Origin: Alcaligenes sp. SDU_A2
GTDB taxonomy: Bacteria > Pseudomonadota > Gammaproteobacteria > Burkholderiales > Burkholderiaceae_B
Assembly (NCBI RefSeq): GCF_038237375.1
Contig: NZ_CP151273.1
Location: 2,232,001-2,296,000, forward strand
Direction: 5' to 3'
Length of the DNA stretch: 64,000 nt
Shown here: piece by piece, positions 35,696 to 45,908 of the stretch
How positions within the stretch are numbered: the first letter of the stretch is position 1
How the letters are laid out: the number at the start of each line of letters is the position of its first letter
The notes under the pieces: model-generated
Databases searched by the model: none
What the model saw: the letters and a program-made list of their open reading frames with translations, nothing else
What the model was told of the DNA's origin: nothing
Position numbers and translations under genes: made by a program

Positions 35696-36429
35696 GGCTT
35701 TTCGAGAAATTTCGGGGTTTCTTTCGTATCGATTGGGCCGTTTAGGCCAAGCAGAGAGAACCTCGGGTTCTCGCCATGCCCGCCTTAGCAGGTCAGCTTG
35801 GCTGGGTCCTTCGCCCGCGCTGTGCGCGGGTTCCCTGGTCTGGATACCGGGGCGGGCGGGGCGTGAACTCGCAGGGTGATTCGTCCACCGGACGAATCAC
35901 ACGCGTCCTGCTCGAACAACACGCCCCTTGCCTCCCGCCCCGGCATCCCGCCTGCAGCGAAGGCCCTAACTCGCCCGCTGACCTGCTAAGGCGGGCATGG
36001 CGAGAATGGCACCGCTGTGCTTGGCCCAAATGGCGGAGCGTCCGCGTACACCGTACAAGGTAACAGTCATCCGCTGAATTTCCCGTTTGGCATGAAGGCG
36101 TGTAGCCAAGGCGATGTCATCGGTGTTTTGAGCCATTCAAGGCGCAGCACGCTCGGACGGGGCGGGTCGGATGGCTTGCCGCAGGCGGGGCGTGGGGACG
36201 GGGTGCAAGCGTCGTTCTGTTTGACGGCGGCGCTTGTTGCTTGTCCGGCGGACAAGCAAGCCGCCGGAGTTAACGACGCGCCCGGCCATGCGCCCCGACC
36301 AGGGCACCGGCGCGCAGCGCCGGCAAGCCATCAGCCCTGTTCGAGTGTGCTGCGCCTTGAATGGCGTCTTCAAAAAGCCAGCTCCTCATCAACTGGATAA
36401 ATTGGTTCTTGGAAATTCTTCGAAGAACC
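35696..36429 (+). mobile_element. MITE-like non-coding element, copy 1 (with nested insert)
   Basis: A 734-bp sequence without a credible gene. The ends are imperfect inverted repeats (GGCTTTTCGAGAAATTTC on the left; the reverse complement of the right end begins GGTTCTTCGAAGAATTTC, 14 of 18 alike). An 8-bp direct repeat TTTTTATT flanks it. From 36126 to about 36377 it aligns without gaps to 46139-46390, with roughly six mismatches by eye. The interior is a string of hairpins, for example 36237-36259 and 36307-36323. It lies between argF and kdpE. GG-ended inverted repeats with 8-bp A/T-rich duplications suggest the ISL3 family; no transposase is present. Confidence 0.65.
35768..36006. repeat. 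Nested palindromic insert with perfect 30-bp inverted ends
   Basis: The arms 35768-35797 and 35977-36006 are perfect reverse complements over 30 bp (starting TTCTCGCCATGCCCGCCTTA). Between them 179 bp contain further hairpins, including a perfect 11-bp stem (35876-35886 with 35890-35900). Copy 2 of the host element has only a short hairpin at the equivalent place (45983-46018). This is either a second small mobile palindrome or an expansion of that hairpin. Confidence 0.65.
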
Positions 36430-36438
36430 TTTTTATTT
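36404..36438 (+). terminator. Hairpin with T tract at right end of element copy 1
   Basis: GGTTCTT and AAGAACC pair around a 12-base loop, followed by TTTTTATTT. It is formed by the element's right inverted repeat plus the flanking duplication, and would stop plus-strand transcripts before they run into kdpE antisense. Confidence 0.5.
36430..36437 (+). repeat. Right 8-bp target duplication of element copy 1
   Basis: TTTTTATT, identical to 35688-35695 on the other side of the element. Confidence 0.6.
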
Positions 36439-36459
36439 GGGGATTTGTTATTTTGGACT

Positions 36460-37197
36460 TTAAGCACCGGGCGCAGCGTGTGCTTCTGGCGCTGCGTCGA
36501 CAAGCGCCCCCGTCAACCTGTACCCTACCTGCAGCTCGGTCAGCAAGTGCTTGGGCTGAGACGCATCGTCCTCCAGCTTCTGGCGCAATTGCATCATGTA
36601 AACACGCAAGTAGTGCGGCCTGTCCCCATAAGACGCCCCCCATGTCTCGTGCAGCAGATGCTGGTGCGTCAAGACCTTGCCATGCCCGCGAATCAAGGCG
36701 CTGAGCAGGCGAAACTCGATAGGCGTCAGATGCACAGGCTGCCCGGCGCGCGTGACTTCGTGCGTGGACAGATCCACAGACACCGCACCGAAACGAATTC
36801 GAGAGGACGCCGCCTGGGCACTGGACACGAGCTGGGAACGGCGCAACAAGGCCCGAATGCGGGCCAGCAGCTCGGGCACCCCGAACGGCTTGACCAGATA
36901 GTCATCGGCACCGGCATTCAGCGCCGCAACCTTTTCTTCCTCGCGCTCCCTGGCAGACAGAACCAGAATGGGCGAATGCACCCAGCTGCGTAATTCAAGA
37001 ATCAGCTCCTTGCCATCACCATCAGGCAGGCCCAGGTCGACAATCATCAGGTCAGGCTTGCGGGTAGCCGCATCCATGCGTGCCTGCGCGGCCGAGGCCA
37101 CTTCGGCAACGGCCATGCCCTCTTGCTCGAGCGCAATACGAACAAAGCGACGGATATTGGCTTCGTCCTCGACAATGAGTATTTTAGGTTTAGTCAT
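36460..37197 (-). CDS. kdpE: KdpE, OmpR-family response regulator
   Basis: Activator of the kdp operon, phosphorylated by KdpD at low potassium or high osmolarity. The ATG at 37195-37197 overlaps the kdpD stop by 4 bp. The 245-residue protein has a receiver domain (KILIVEDE, phospho-acceptor Asp in MIVDLGLPDGDG near residue 52, Lys in YLVKPFG) and a winged-helix output domain (HLTPIEFRLLSALIRG, HYLRVYMMQLRQKLE, GVGYRL-type end as VGYRLTG). Compared with E. coli, about 15 extra Ala/Pro-rich residues end the protein. Last gene of the operon. Confidence 0.96.
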   Translation of the reverse strand: MTKPKILIVEDEANIRRFVRIALEQEGMAVAEVASAAQARMDAATRKPDLMIVDLGLPDGDGKELILELRSWVHSPILVLSAREREEEKVAALNAGADDYLVKPFGVPELLARIRALLRRSQLVSSAQAASSRIRFGAVSVDLSTHEVTRAGQPVHLTPIEFRLLSALIRGHGKVLTHQHLLHETWGASYGDRPHYLRVYMMQLRQKLEDDASQPKHLLTELQVGYRLTGALVDAAPEAHAAPGA

Positions 37198-39863
37198 GCA
37201 TGAGCCTCGTCGCTGTCGATCTGTGGGGCGGCCCGCCAAGGCAGGCGAATCTCGAAGGTAACGCCGTGCGGCACGCGCGGCTTGGCGCTGATGGCACCGC
37301 CGTGCGCTTGAACAATCGTGCGGCACAGTCCCAACCCCAGGCCGACGCCCGCAATAGAGGATTCTTTCTGGCCTCGCGTAAAGGCCTCGAACAGTCGCTC
37401 GGGATCACCCGACGGCAGGCCGGGGCCATCATCGCTGATCAATAAATACATGGCATCGCCCGCGTGTAATCCCCGGATCGTAATGGTGCTGGCCGGTGGC
37501 GTGTACTTGGCCGCATTATCCAGCAAATTAGCCACGACACGCTCCATCAGCACACCGTCCACCTCCACCAGCGGCAGATCGGGCGCAAATTCCGTCTGCA
37601 CCGTGCGAGGCTGCAAAGCCGCTGCACAGCGGGCCACCGCAATACCAACGATTTCGCCCAGCGCGTGCCATTCTTTGTGCAGCTTGACGCCTTCGCTTTG
37701 CATGCGGGCCAAGTCCAACAGATTAGACACCTGACGACGCAACTCGTCGGACTCCACACGGATCGAGCGCGCAATATCGCTGCGTTCAGCTTCGCTCAAA
37801 CCCTTGGAGTGCTCCAGGGTTTCGGCCAGACCCCGGATCGCCGTCAGCGGCGTGCGCAAATCGTGCGAAACAGCTGACAGCAAGGTGTTGCGCATTTTTT
37901 CGCCTTCCATGCGCAGCACCGTATCCTGTGCGATTTCAACATAGTGAATGCGCTCCAGCGCCTGAGCCAGCGTAAAACAGCAGGCATCCAGTAAACGACG
38001 CCCATCCGGCGTACTGAAGGACAAGGAGCCACTGGGCAGAACGGCCAGCACCCCACGCGGGGCCATCGGGCCTTTCAGCGGCAGGTACAGCGCAGTGGCC
38101 GCATTCAGGGTTTGCGTGCCATGACCGGCCTGCTCCATATGGTCAAACGCCCACTGCGCCACCGACAGTTCCACGAAACCGGCATGGCGGGTAGCGACCA
38201 ACTGGTTCTGACTGTCGGGCACGATAAGGACTGCCTGCATCTCGAACAACGGCTCTATGGTATCCCGGCATACCGCCAGCACCTGCTCCAGGGCAATGGC
38301 TCCCGCCAGATCACGGGTCACCCGCGCCAGGGCCGACGCCCGCCGTTCGCCGTCGCGGGCCGCTCTGGCTTCGGCCTGCAACTTGGCGGCCAGTTGGCCA
38401 ATAATCAGCGCGACCGCCAACATGACCCCGAAGGTAAACACATACTGCGTATCGGTGACCGAAAAAGAAAAACGTGGCTCCACAAAAAAGAAATCAAAAA
38501 ACGCCACGGACAGCAACGATGCCCACACGCCGGCCAAGCGCCCCAGGCGCAAGGCAATAAAGACCACGGTGATCAGAAACAGCATGATCACATTGGACAA
38601 GTCAAAAAAGCGCAGCAACTGCTCGGCCAGCAACGTCGTGGCCACGCATACCAAGGTCGCAATCGACAGCGCCTTGGCCTGCTCCATGGGCTGCTCCAGC
38701 TCCAGCGGGCGGATGGGCCGCTGAACGGCATCGATGCGCAGCAGCACCAGCCCCATTTCCGGATTGGTGCGGGCAATGCGTTCGGCCAGACGGGGCCGCC
38801 AGGGCAAGGTAAGGCGCGCCGTAGTATTGCCCATGATCAATTTAGTGGCATTGCGCTGACGGGCATAGGCCAGAATGGTATGCGCCACATCCTGCCCGGC
38901 CACATTGGCAAATTCGGCACCTGCGTGCTGGGCGCTGGCCGCCAGCCGCACCAACGCCTCTTGGGCCTTGGCGTGATCGCTTTCCTGCGGCAGATCCACA
39001 TGCAGAACAATCCACGGAGTCTGCAATTGCTGGGCCAGCCTGGCCCCTTCCCGAATCAAGGCTTCCTGGGCGGCATCGGCGCTGACACACACCATCAACA
39101 GTTCGCGGGTCGGCCAGACCGTTCGTATCGCATGCGAGATTCTGTAGATATGCACATCGGCATTGACACGATCGGCCACCCGCCGCAGCGCCAGTTCACG
39201 CAAGGCAATCAGATTGCCGCGCCGAAAGAAGTTCTGGCGGGCCTGGGCCGCCGACGGTGCCAAATACACTTTACCGGCATTGAGCCGCGCCAGCAGATCG
39301 TCGGGCGGCAAATCGACCAGAACCACATCGGCGGCGCGGTCGAAAATCCGGTCGGGCACGGTTTCCCGAACCCGCACCCCCACAATGCCGCCCACCACAT
39401 CATTCAAACTATCCAGATGCTGAACATTCAACGCGGTGTAGACATCGATGCCCGCATCGAGCAGCTCTTCCACATCCTGCCAGCGCTTGGCATGACGGCT
39501 GCCGGCCACATTGGAATGCGCCAGCTCGTCCACCACCAGCAACTGATAGCCCGAGGCCAGCGCGCCATCCAGATCGAACTCGGTAAAGACCCGGCCATTG
39601 TGCCGCAGCTCCTTGCGTGCCAGCACAGGCAGGCCTTGGGTCAGGGCCACTGTTTCCTGACGGCCATGCGTTTCCACAATGCCGATGGCCACGGCCACCC
39701 CTTCGGACTGCAACTGGTGCGCGGCCTTGAGCATGGCGTAGGTCTTGCCCACGCCGGCGCAGGCACCAAAAAAAATCTTGAGCTGCCCCCGGCGAGGCCG
39801 GTGCGGGTCTTCGCCCACCACCTGCAGCAGCTCGTCGGGATCGGGTCGGTCATCGGGCGACAT
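37194..39863 (-). CDS. kdpD: KdpD sensor histidine kinase
   Basis: Membrane sensor for potassium limitation and osmotic stress. At 889 residues it has the cytoplasmic KdpD domain with Walker A GACAGVGKTYAM (about 32-43), a USP-like domain (about 250-370, IMGNTTARLTLPWRP), four closely spaced membrane helices (about 400-500, DUF4118), a GAF-like linker, and the kinase core. The kinase core has the phospho-His in SHDLRTPLTAIRG (about 670), the N box NLLDNAAKYTPP and G boxes DDGPGLPSG and GVGLGLGLC. It overlaps kdpE by 4 bp and follows kdpB by 46 bp. Confidence 0.97.
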   Translation of the reverse strand: MSPDDRPDPDELLQVVGEDPHRPRRGQLKIFFGACAGVGKTYAMLKAAHQLQSEGVAVAIGIVETHGRQETVALTQGLPVLARKELRHNGRVFTEFDLDGALASGYQLLVVDELAHSNVAGSRHAKRWQDVEELLDAGIDVYTALNVQHLDSLNDVVGGIVGVRVRETVPDRIFDRAADVVLVDLPPDDLLARLNAGKVYLAPSAAQARQNFFRRGNLIALRELALRRVADRVNADVHIYRISHAIRTVWPTRELLMVCVSADAAQEALIREGARLAQQLQTPWIVLHVDLPQESDHAKAQEALVRLAASAQHAGAEFANVAGQDVAHTILAYARQRNATKLIMGNTTARLTLPWRPRLAERIARTNPEMGLVLLRIDAVQRPIRPLELEQPMEQAKALSIATLVCVATTLLAEQLLRFFDLSNVIMLFLITVVFIALRLGRLAGVWASLLSVAFFDFFFVEPRFSFSVTDTQYVFTFGVMLAVALIIGQLAAKLQAEARAARDGERRASALARVTRDLAGAIALEQVLAVCRDTIEPLFEMQAVLIVPDSQNQLVATRHAGFVELSVAQWAFDHMEQAGHGTQTLNAATALYLPLKGPMAPRGVLAVLPSGSLSFSTPDGRRLLDACCFTLAQALERIHYVEIAQDTVLRMEGEKMRNTLLSAVSHDLRTPLTAIRGLAETLEHSKGLSEAERSDIARSIRVESDELRRQVSNLLDLARMQSEGVKLHKEWHALGEIVGIAVARCAAALQPRTVQTEFAPDLPLVEVDGVLMERVVANLLDNAAKYTPPASTITIRGLHAGDAMYLLISDDGPGLPSGDPERLFEAFTRGQKESSIAGVGLGLGLCRTIVQAHGGAISAKPRVPHGVTFEIRLPWRAAPQIDSDEAHA

Positions 39864-39909
39864 CTATGGGCGCGCTCCATGCAAGAGAAGTGGCATCGAT
39901 ATTACGCTC

Positions 39910-41994
39910 TTATCCAAACAGCGGGGCCAGGAGCATATCGATCAGCTTGATCCCGATAAAAGGCGCGATCAGCCCACCTGCGCCATAAATCAGCAGATTG
40001 CGCTGTAACAGGCGGCTGGCCGGTTCGGCCCTGTACTTGACGCCGCGCAGCGCCAAGGGAATCAGCGCAACAATGACCAGGGCATTGAAAATGACGGCAG
40101 ACAGAATGGCGGACGCCGGGCTGTGCAGTTGCATCACATTCAGCGCCCCCAGAGCCGGATACGTCGCCACGAAAGCCGCAGGAATAATGGCGAAGTACTT
40201 GGCCAGATCGTTCGCCACACTGAACGTGGTCAAGGCCCCGCGCGTCATGATCATCTGCTTGCCGACCTCCACCACACGCAACAGTTTGGTCGGGTTGCTG
40301 TCCAGATCCACCATATTGCCGGCTTCCTTGGCTGCCTGGGTGCCACTGTTCATCGCCACGGCGACATCGGCCTGCGCCAGCGCCGGCGCATCGTTGGTGC
40401 CGTCACCGGTCATGGCCACCAGCCGGCCCTCGTCCTGATAGCGACGGATCAGCCGCAGCTTGTCCTCGGGCGTGGCCTCGGCCAAATAATCGTCCACCCC
40501 GGCTTCGGCAGCAATGGCGGCGGCCGTCAGCTTGTTGTCGCCCGTAATCATCACGGTCTTGATGCCCATGGCGCGCAATTCGGCAAATCGTTCTTTGATG
40601 CCGCCCTTGACGATGTCTTTCAACTCGACCACGCCCAGCACCTTGCTGCCCTCGGCCACCACCAGCGGCGTGCTGCCACGCCGGGCCACCTCGTCCACCA
40701 GCTTGTCCAGCTCGGCCGGAAAGACCCCGCCCAACGACTCCACATGCGTACGCAAGGTATTGGCCGCGCCTTTACGGATCTGGCGACCGTCGATGTTGAT
40801 CCCACTCATGCGGGTATGCGCACTGAAGGCGATGGTCTGGGCCCCCTGCAGCTCGCGGCCGCGCAAATTGAATTTCTGCTTGGCCAGCACGACAATCGAG
40901 CGGCCTTCCGGAGTCTCATCGGCCAGCGACGCCAGTTGCGCGGCATCGGCCAGCGCCTGCTCGGACACATGCGGCGCAGGCAGAAACGCCGACGCTTCCC
41001 GATTGCCCAAGGTAATGGTGCCGGTCTTGTCCAGCAGCAGCACATCCACATCGCCAGCCGCCTCGATGGCACGCCCGGAGGTGGCCAGCACATTCGCCTT
41101 CATCATGCGGCTCATGCCGGCCACACCCACTGCCGACAACAACGCGCCAATCGTGGTAGGGATCAGGCAGATCAGCAAGGCAATCAATGCCGTAATGGTG
41201 ACGGGCGAACCCGATCCGGTCAGCACCGTGCCGAAAGTGGAGAATGGCAACAAGGTCACGCAGACCAGCAAAAAGATCAGCGTCAGTGCCATGAGCAGAA
41301 TGTTCAAGGCGATTTCGTTGGGCGTCTTGCCGCGCTTGGCCCCTTCCACCATCGCAATCATGCGATCCAGAAACGCTTCGCCGGGTTTGGCCGTGACCCG
41401 CATGACGATCCAGTCCGACAAGACCCGCGTGCCGCCCGTGACCGAGCAGAAATCGCCACCCGACTCGCGGATGACTGGTGCGGACTCGCCGGTAATGGCC
41501 GACTCGTCGACCGACGCCGCGCCCTGCAACACTTCGCCATCAGCAGGAATGATCTGGCCGGCTTCAACCAGCACGTAGGCTCCGACCACCAGCTCATCAC
41601 TGGGCACGGGCCAGGACTGACTGTCGCGCATCGGCTCTTTGAGGACCTGCGCCATGACCCGCTTGCGCGTGGAACGCAAGGCGTCGGCCTGGGCCTTGCC
41701 CCGCCCTTCGGCCATTGCCTCGGCGGCATTGGCGAACAGCACGGTAAACCACAGCCAAGCAGCAATGGACAAAATGAAACCGGCCGGGGCCTCGCCCTGC
41801 CCCGCCAAGGCCTGTATGCCCAGCAGGGTCGTGACAATACTGCCCAGGTAGACCACGCACATGACCGGATTCTTGAACTGCACCCGAGGCGAGAGTTTTT
41901 TAAAAGCTTCCTTACACACCGTGCCCCACGGAACAGGCTTGAACGCGACAGAAACCGTATTGCCCTGCGGGGCTTTAAGATCAATAGAAGACAT
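39910..41994 (-). CDS. kdpB: KdpB, potassium-transporting P-type ATPase
   Basis: Energy-coupling subunit of the high-affinity KdpFABC potassium pump. The 694-residue P-type ATPase shows TGES (actuator domain), the phosphorylated Asp in [13 protein letters not shown] (about 319), the nucleotide-binding [10 protein letters not shown] and [24 protein letters not shown] (hinge GDGTNDAP). [11 protein letters not shown] and the C-terminal helices fit KdpB. It lies downstream of kdpC rather than between kdpA and kdpC, an unusual order (A-C-B). A 14-bp gap separates it from kdpC. Confidence 0.97.
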   Translation of the reverse strand: MSSIDLKAPQGNTVSVAFKPVPWGTVCKEAFKKLSPRVQFKNPVMCVVYLGSIVTTLLGIQALAGQGEAPAGFILSIAAWLWFTVLFANAAEAMAEGRGKAQADALRSTRKRVMAQVLKEPMRDSQSWPVPSDELVVGAYVLVEAGQIIPADGEVLQGAASVDESAITGESAPVIRESGGDFCSVTGGTRVLSDWIVMRVTAKPGEAFLDRMIAMVEGAKRGKTPNEIALNILLMALTLIFLLVCVTLLPFSTFGTVLTGSGSPVTITALIALLICLIPTTIGALLSAVGVAGMSRMMKANVLATSGRAIEAAGDVDVLLLDKTGTITLGNREASAFLPAPHVSEQALADAAQLASLADETPEGRSIVVLAKQKFNLRGRELQGAQTIAFSAHTRMSGINIDGRQIRKGAANTLRTHVESLGGVFPAELDKLVDEVARRGSTPLVVAEGSKVLGVVELKDIVKGGIKERFAELRAMGIKTVMITGDNKLTAAAIAAEAGVDDYLAEATPEDKLRLIRRYQDEGRLVAMTGDGTNDAPALAQADVAVAMNSGTQAAKEAGNMVDLDSNPTKLLRVVEVGKQMIMTRGALTTFSVANDLAKYFAIIPAAFVATYPALGALNVMQLHSPASAILSAVIFNALVIVALIPLALRGVKYRAEPASRLLQRNLLIYGAGGLIAPFIGIKLIDMLLAPLFG

Positions 41995-42008
41995 TGCGAT
42001 ACCTCTTC

Positions 42009-42692
42009 TTAGTGCGCGGCGGGCCGGGGCGATGCGGCCATGTCCAGCGCAAGATTCAATTCCAACACATGCACGCGCGGATCACCCAGCAGGCCAAACT
42101 GGCGCTGACTGGTGTACTGATCCACCAGCGCCAGCACCTGATCGAGCGGCATGGCGCGCGCCTTGGCCACCCGTGGGGCCTGCAACCGTGCATTGGCCAC
42201 CGATACATGGGGGTCCAGACCAGAGGCCGAGGCAGTGACCGCATCGACCGGCACCGGTGCATCATCGGCCAAGCCGTTGATGCGGCGATAGGCCTTGGTG
42301 CGCTCGGTGACGGCATCGATCAGATTCTGACTGAGCACGCCCTGATTGCTGGCCGCACTGGCCGCGGCGTTGTATGGCTGGGCCACCGTGGCGGACGGGT
42401 CCGCCGGATCTACGCCCACGGTCGCGCTGGGGCGGCCATGAAAATAATCGGCTCGGGTAAAGTGCTGGCCGATCTGGCGCGAAGCCACGGGCTGGCCGTC
42501 TTTAAGGATCACGCTGCCCTGTGCCTGACTGGGGAAAAACGCCGTGCCCAGAACCGTTGTAGCCACAGGATAGGCAATGCCTGTCAGCAACATAAAAAAG
42601 ACAGCGGACAGCACTACCGGCCGGACAATTCCCTTGAAAGGCGACACAGATGCACGATCAGCCGCGCTAGCAATGACTTTTGGAGTTGGCAT
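42009..42692 (-). CDS. kdpC: KdpC, potassium ATPase accessory subunit
   Basis: Single-span subunit of KdpFABC that faces the periplasm and aids potassium affinity and assembly. The 227-residue protein has one helix (about 25-47, [21 protein letters not shown]). The family motifs [48 protein letters not shown] and [15 protein letters not shown] are present. The N terminus is about 20 residues longer than E. coli KdpC. It stands between kdpA (12-bp gap) and kdpB (14-bp gap), out of the usual A-B-C order. Confidence 0.96.
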   Translation of the reverse strand: MPTPKVIASAADRASVSPFKGIVRPVVLSAVFFMLLTGIAYPVATTVLGTAFFPSQAQGSVILKDGQPVASRQIGQHFTRADYFHGRPSATVGVDPADPSATVAQPYNAAASAASNQGVLSQNLIDAVTERTKAYRRINGLADDAPVPVDAVTASASGLDPHVSVANARLQAPRVAKARAMPLDQVLALVDQYTSQRQFGLLGDPRVHVLELNLALDMAASPRPAAH

Positions 42693-42704
42693 AAGAATCA
42701 GACC

Positions 42705-44420
42705 TTAGAATGTGGTTCCATCCAGCATCAGCAGATGCTCGACAATAGGGCCTAGCGCCAGTGCCGGCATAAAGGTCAGCCCACCTACGACCAGGACCAC
42801 GAAGATCAACAAACCAGTAAACAGCGGCGTGGCCGTGGACAAGGTGCCTGGGCCAGCCGGGACGCTTTTCTTGGCGGCCAACACACCGGCCACGGCCAGC
42901 ATGGGCAGCAAGGTCAGGTAACGGCCGATCAACATCGCCAACCCGATCGTGGTGTTGAAAAACGGCGTATTGGCGTTGAAACCGGCAAAAGCCGAGCCAT
43001 TGTTGGCCGTGCCCGACGAATAGGCATACAACACTTCGCTAAAGCCGTGCGGCCCCATATTGGACAGGCTGTCCAACGTGGCCGGCATGACGCTGGCCAG
43101 AGCGGTAAAGCCCAGAATGCTGAACGAGTGCGCCAGCAAGGCCAGCATCACGTACTTCATTTCCCGCGCCTCGATTTTCTTGCCCAAAAACTCGGGAGTG
43201 CGCCCTATCATCATGCCGACCAGAAACACGGTCAGGATGGCGTAGCTGATCAGGCTGATGAAACCCACACCGATGCCGCCGAACACGTTGTTAAGCATCA
43301 TCTGGGCTATAGGCACCAGGCCACCCAGAGGTGTCAACGAAGAGTGCATGGCGTCCACCGAACCGGTCGTGGCGGCCGTGGTCACCGTGGCGAACATGCT
43401 GCTTTGCGCAATGCCCAGCCGCAGCTCCTTGCCCTCCATATTGCCCCCGCCCAGCGCCTCGCTCTGAGTCTGATCCACGCCCAGTGGAGTCAGGATGGGG
43501 TTGCCGGCCTGCTCGGCACTGTAGATCAAAGACAAAAAGCCCAAAAACATGATCAAGAATGCAGCAAAGAAAGCCCATCCCTGGCTGCGACGCAACATCA
43601 TGGAACCAAAGGCATAGGTCAGCGCCGACGGAACCAGCAGCATGCTCAGCATGTGCACGGTATTGGTCAGCGGCGTCGGATTCTCGAAGGGGTGCGCCGC
43701 ATTCATGCCGAAAAAGCCGCCCCCGTTGGTGCCGATATGCTTGATGCTCTCCAGGCTGGCGACCGGACCAAGAATAATCTGCTGCTTGATCCCCTCCAGC
43801 GTGCCGACCACGATATCAGCGCTGAAGGTTTGCGGCACACCTTGCCAGATATACAGCAAGGCCACCAGAAAACTGGCCGGCAACAACAGGCGATACAGCG
43901 AACGGGTAAAGTCCACCCAGTAGTTGCCGATATCGGCGGAACTCTTGCGGCTCAGTCCGCGCATAAAGCCGCCTGCCGCCGCCAGCCCGGTTGTGGCGCT
44001 GATGCACATCAAAAAGGTGATGACGGCCATCTGGGAAAAATTGGACAGGCTGGACTCGCCCGAATAAGCCTGCCAATTGGTATTGGTGGTAAAGGACACC
44101 GCCGTATTAAACGCCAGGTCCGGGCTCTGCGCGGCACGAGCCAGAGAATCCCCTGGCAGATAGCCCTGCACGCGCAAAAGAACATATCCCAGAAGCAACA
44201 TGGCGGCATTGCTCAGCAGCAGCACCATGCCATATCGCTTCCAGGACATTTTCTCCTCGGGATTCACGCCCAAAAGCCGGTACGTGCCACGCTCCAGAGC
44301 CGTATGCCCCGGACTGGTGAAAAGGTGCGCTATCCACTTGCCCGTTACCACAGCCAATACGGTCGCGGCGGCAAGAATAGCGACGAACTGCATCATATCG
44401 TCAACCATGCCGGCACCCAT
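42705..44420 (-). CDS. kdpA: KdpA, potassium-binding and translocating subunit
   Basis: Channel-like subunit of KdpFABC, related to the KcsA/Trk superfamily. Selectivity-filter loops are visible: [33 protein letters not shown] and [11 protein letters not shown]. About ten hydrophobic helices occur in 571 residues. ATG 44418-44420 overlaps the stop of the small upstream gene as TGATG. A GTG one codon earlier and internal Met codons (MVDDMMQF) are alternative starts. Confidence 0.95.
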   Translation of the reverse strand: MGAGMVDDMMQFVAILAAATVLAVVTGKWIAHLFTSPGHTALERGTYRLLGVNPEEKMSWKRYGMVLLLSNAAMLLLGYVLLRVQGYLPGDSLARAAQSPDLAFNTAVSFTTNTNWQAYSGESSLSNFSQMAVITFLMCISATTGLAAAGGFMRGLSRKSSADIGNYWVDFTRSLYRLLLPASFLVALLYIWQGVPQTFSADIVVGTLEGIKQQIILGPVASLESIKHIGTNGGGFFGMNAAHPFENPTPLTNTVHMLSMLLVPSALTYAFGSMMLRRSQGWAFFAAFLIMFLGFLSLIYSAEQAGNPILTPLGVDQTQSEALGGGNMEGKELRLGIAQSSMFATVTTAATTGSVDAMHSSLTPLGGLVPIAQMMLNNVFGGIGVGFISLISYAILTVFLVGMMIGRTPEFLGKKIEAREMKYVMLALLAHSFSILGFTALASVMPATLDSLSNMGPHGFSEVLYAYSSGTANNGSAFAGFNANTPFFNTTIGLAMLIGRYLTLLPMLAVAGVLAAKKSVPAGPGTLSTATPLFTGLLIFVVLVVGGLTFMPALALGPIVEHLLMLDGTTF

Positions 44421-44503
44421 CACAGTTTCTCAAGACCAAGAATAAAACCGGCCGTCAATGCAAAAAATGCAAACAGCACAGCCAGAAAAATAAAATCACT
44501 CAT
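44420..44503 (-). CDS. 27-aa single-span membrane peptide in the kdp operon
   Basis: ATG 44501-44503 has a very good ribosome site (AGAGGTG, 5-bp gap), and the stop overlaps kdpA as TGATG. The product is one hydrophobic helix with a charged end (GLEKL). It does not end like KdpF, but similar short genes accompany kdpF in other bacteria, as I recall. It may be a second small Kdp subunit. Confidence 0.6.
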   Translation of the reverse strand: MSDFIFLAVLFAFFALTAGFILGLEKL

Positions 44504-44544
44504 ACGTACACCTCTATAAAATAAAATAGCCGCACATCCGGAAA

Positions 44545-44640
44545 TCAGAATTTCTCGGCACGCAACAAGGCATACAGCAAATAAACAAACAAAGCCAAGG
44601 CAATAAGGCCGGCCAAGATAGTAAAAAAAGATGAGCTCAT
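44545..44640 (-). CDS. kdpF: KdpF-like small membrane subunit, 31 aa
   Basis: ATG 44638-44640 is preceded by GGAG with a 6-bp gap. The peptide is a single hydrophobic helix ending LLYALLRAEKF, which matches the KdpF ending (E. coli: VYALINAEAF). KdpF stabilises the Kdp complex in the lipid phase. It is the first gene of the operon; the promoter should lie in the 76 bp up to the neighbouring amidotransferase gene. Confidence 0.8.
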   Translation of the reverse strand: MSSSFFTILAGLIALALFVYLLYALLRAEKF

Positions 44641-44716
44641 CCCGTGCTCCAGAACGATGCCGACGCGCGGCAGACACTGAAAGTCTAGGATTTCCCGTAT
44701 AAATTCAGAGCAGTGT

Positions 44717-45469
44717 TTAGCGGCCTGCGTATAAAGACGGCATATAGATTGTCTGTTCGGCCACCGACTTGGTGCCCGACAACTGATCCGTCCAGCGCTG
44801 ATAGGCTCGTGCGGCAATCGCATGCAAAGCCCCGATGTGCTCGGGCAGTTGGGCCAGTATCTGCGCTTCGTTTTGCACAGCAGGCCCCCTCGCATCAAGC
44901 AGTTCCTGGCGTCCCGATGCGCACCAGCGGCGAATGCTGTCGGCTGTCACTTCCAGATGGCCCTGAAAGGCCCAGTGCGGCCCCAGCCTAAACCCCTTGT
45001 TCAGGCAATGGCTGCCAGAAAGAGTCCGGGTTGCGCCGTTGGGAATCTGAAAAGTGTCGTAATGCCAGTTAAACAGCATTGCGCGTCTGGGCATGCCCAT
45101 CAGGCGCTGTGCCTGCGGGCTGCTCCAGACCTGGCTCCAGCCTATGTTCGGGCAAGGATTGCGCTCGACCCTGGCTCCCAGGGCGCGGGCTAGCATCTGC
45201 GCCCCGAAGCAGTGCCCCAGCACGGGAATATGGCGCTGTATGGCATCTTGCAAGAGCCGCCGTTCCCGCTCGATCCACAGCACCGGGTCATTGACGCTAT
45301 GGTCGCTGCCCAGCACAACAATCCCGCTATAGTCACGTGCCGACAACGGCACGCCGCCATCGAGCGCGGGCAGAATTAATTGGTAAGGAAGGTGTCTACT
45401 TTCCAGGTGATCCAGCAACACGCCCGGCCCTTGCGTGGTTTCGTGCTGCAAAATAGCGATAGGCTTCAT
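44717..45469 (-). CDS. Class I glutamine amidotransferase-like protein
   Basis: A 250-residue GATase1 (GMP-synthase-glutaminase-like) protein. The nucleophile elbow is GHCFGAQML (Cys near 87), and GHLEV holds His and Glu of the catalytic triad near 170. IVVLGSDHSVND and GWSQVW are common in stand-alone members. These often act on gamma-glutamyl compounds or are unassigned. It lies 76 bp upstream of kdpF on the same strand, so it may share expression, but no functional link to potassium is evident. Confidence 0.85.
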   Translation of the reverse strand: MKPIAILQHETTQGPGVLLDHLESRHLPYQLILPALDGGVPLSARDYSGIVVLGSDHSVNDPVLWIERERRLLQDAIQRHIPVLGHCFGAQMLARALGARVERNPCPNIGWSQVWSSPQAQRLMGMPRRAMLFNWHYDTFQIPNGATRTLSGSHCLNKGFRLGPHWAFQGHLEVTADSIRRWCASGRQELLDARGPAVQNEAQILAQLPEHIGALHAIAARAYQRWTDQLSGTKSVAEQTIYMPSLYAGR

Positions 45470-45901
45470 GACATTTCGGCCAGCATAGACAGGCCTGTTG
45501 TTAAGGAAATATCAATGTAGAACCAAGCGCATAAAAACAAGGATCGATTTAAAACAGATCCCGTATAGTTCGCATCAATTTTTTATAATTATTTTTGGAA
45601 TAAAAAAAGCGATATTAATTTTTATTCGTTTGAGCATTCACTATCGAGCACATCAATACTGTATGTTTTCAAAAATCAACAAACTAAATCCATGCGGAGC
45701 AGAACGTGATCTACCTGTAGTGAATGGCTTACTTCAAGCAAGAAACCATGCTGAAGGGACTAATTCGTCACTTTTCATGGTCTGCTTGGCACGGGGAAAC
45801 AATAAGCTGCTCATGAAACACCCTGGTTCTGCGAGGGCTGAGGGGCTGATAAGGCCCGACACTTATCATCCGCAAAGCATACTGATGCGTGCGACAGGCC
45901 C
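45470..45901. other. A+T-rich gap beside element copy 2
   Basis: No gene is well supported. About 45490-45690 is unusually A+T-rich for this genome. A plus-strand frame from 45498 runs on into the repeated element, but lacks family features and has mixed composition; I treat it as chance. The promoter of the amidotransferase gene should lie at the left edge. Confidence 0.5.
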
Positions 45902-45908
45902 AAAAAAA
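45902..45908 (+). repeat. Left 7-bp target duplication of element copy 2
   Basis: A run of seven A directly before the element; the same seven A follow its right end at 46442-46448. Being a homopolymer, it is weaker evidence than the copy 1 duplication. Confidence 0.45.

Noticed and set aside
35776-36704. Several short frames inside element copy 1
   Set aside because: The counterpart frames in copy 2 differ in start and length, and base changes do not follow codon positions; the element looks non-coding.
38112-42012. Very long plus-strand open frames (about 600 codons each) opposite kdpD and kdpB
   Set aside because: They mirror clear kdpD and kdpB coding sequence, have His/Gln/Arg-biased composition and no family features; typical antisense shadows in G+C-rich DNA.
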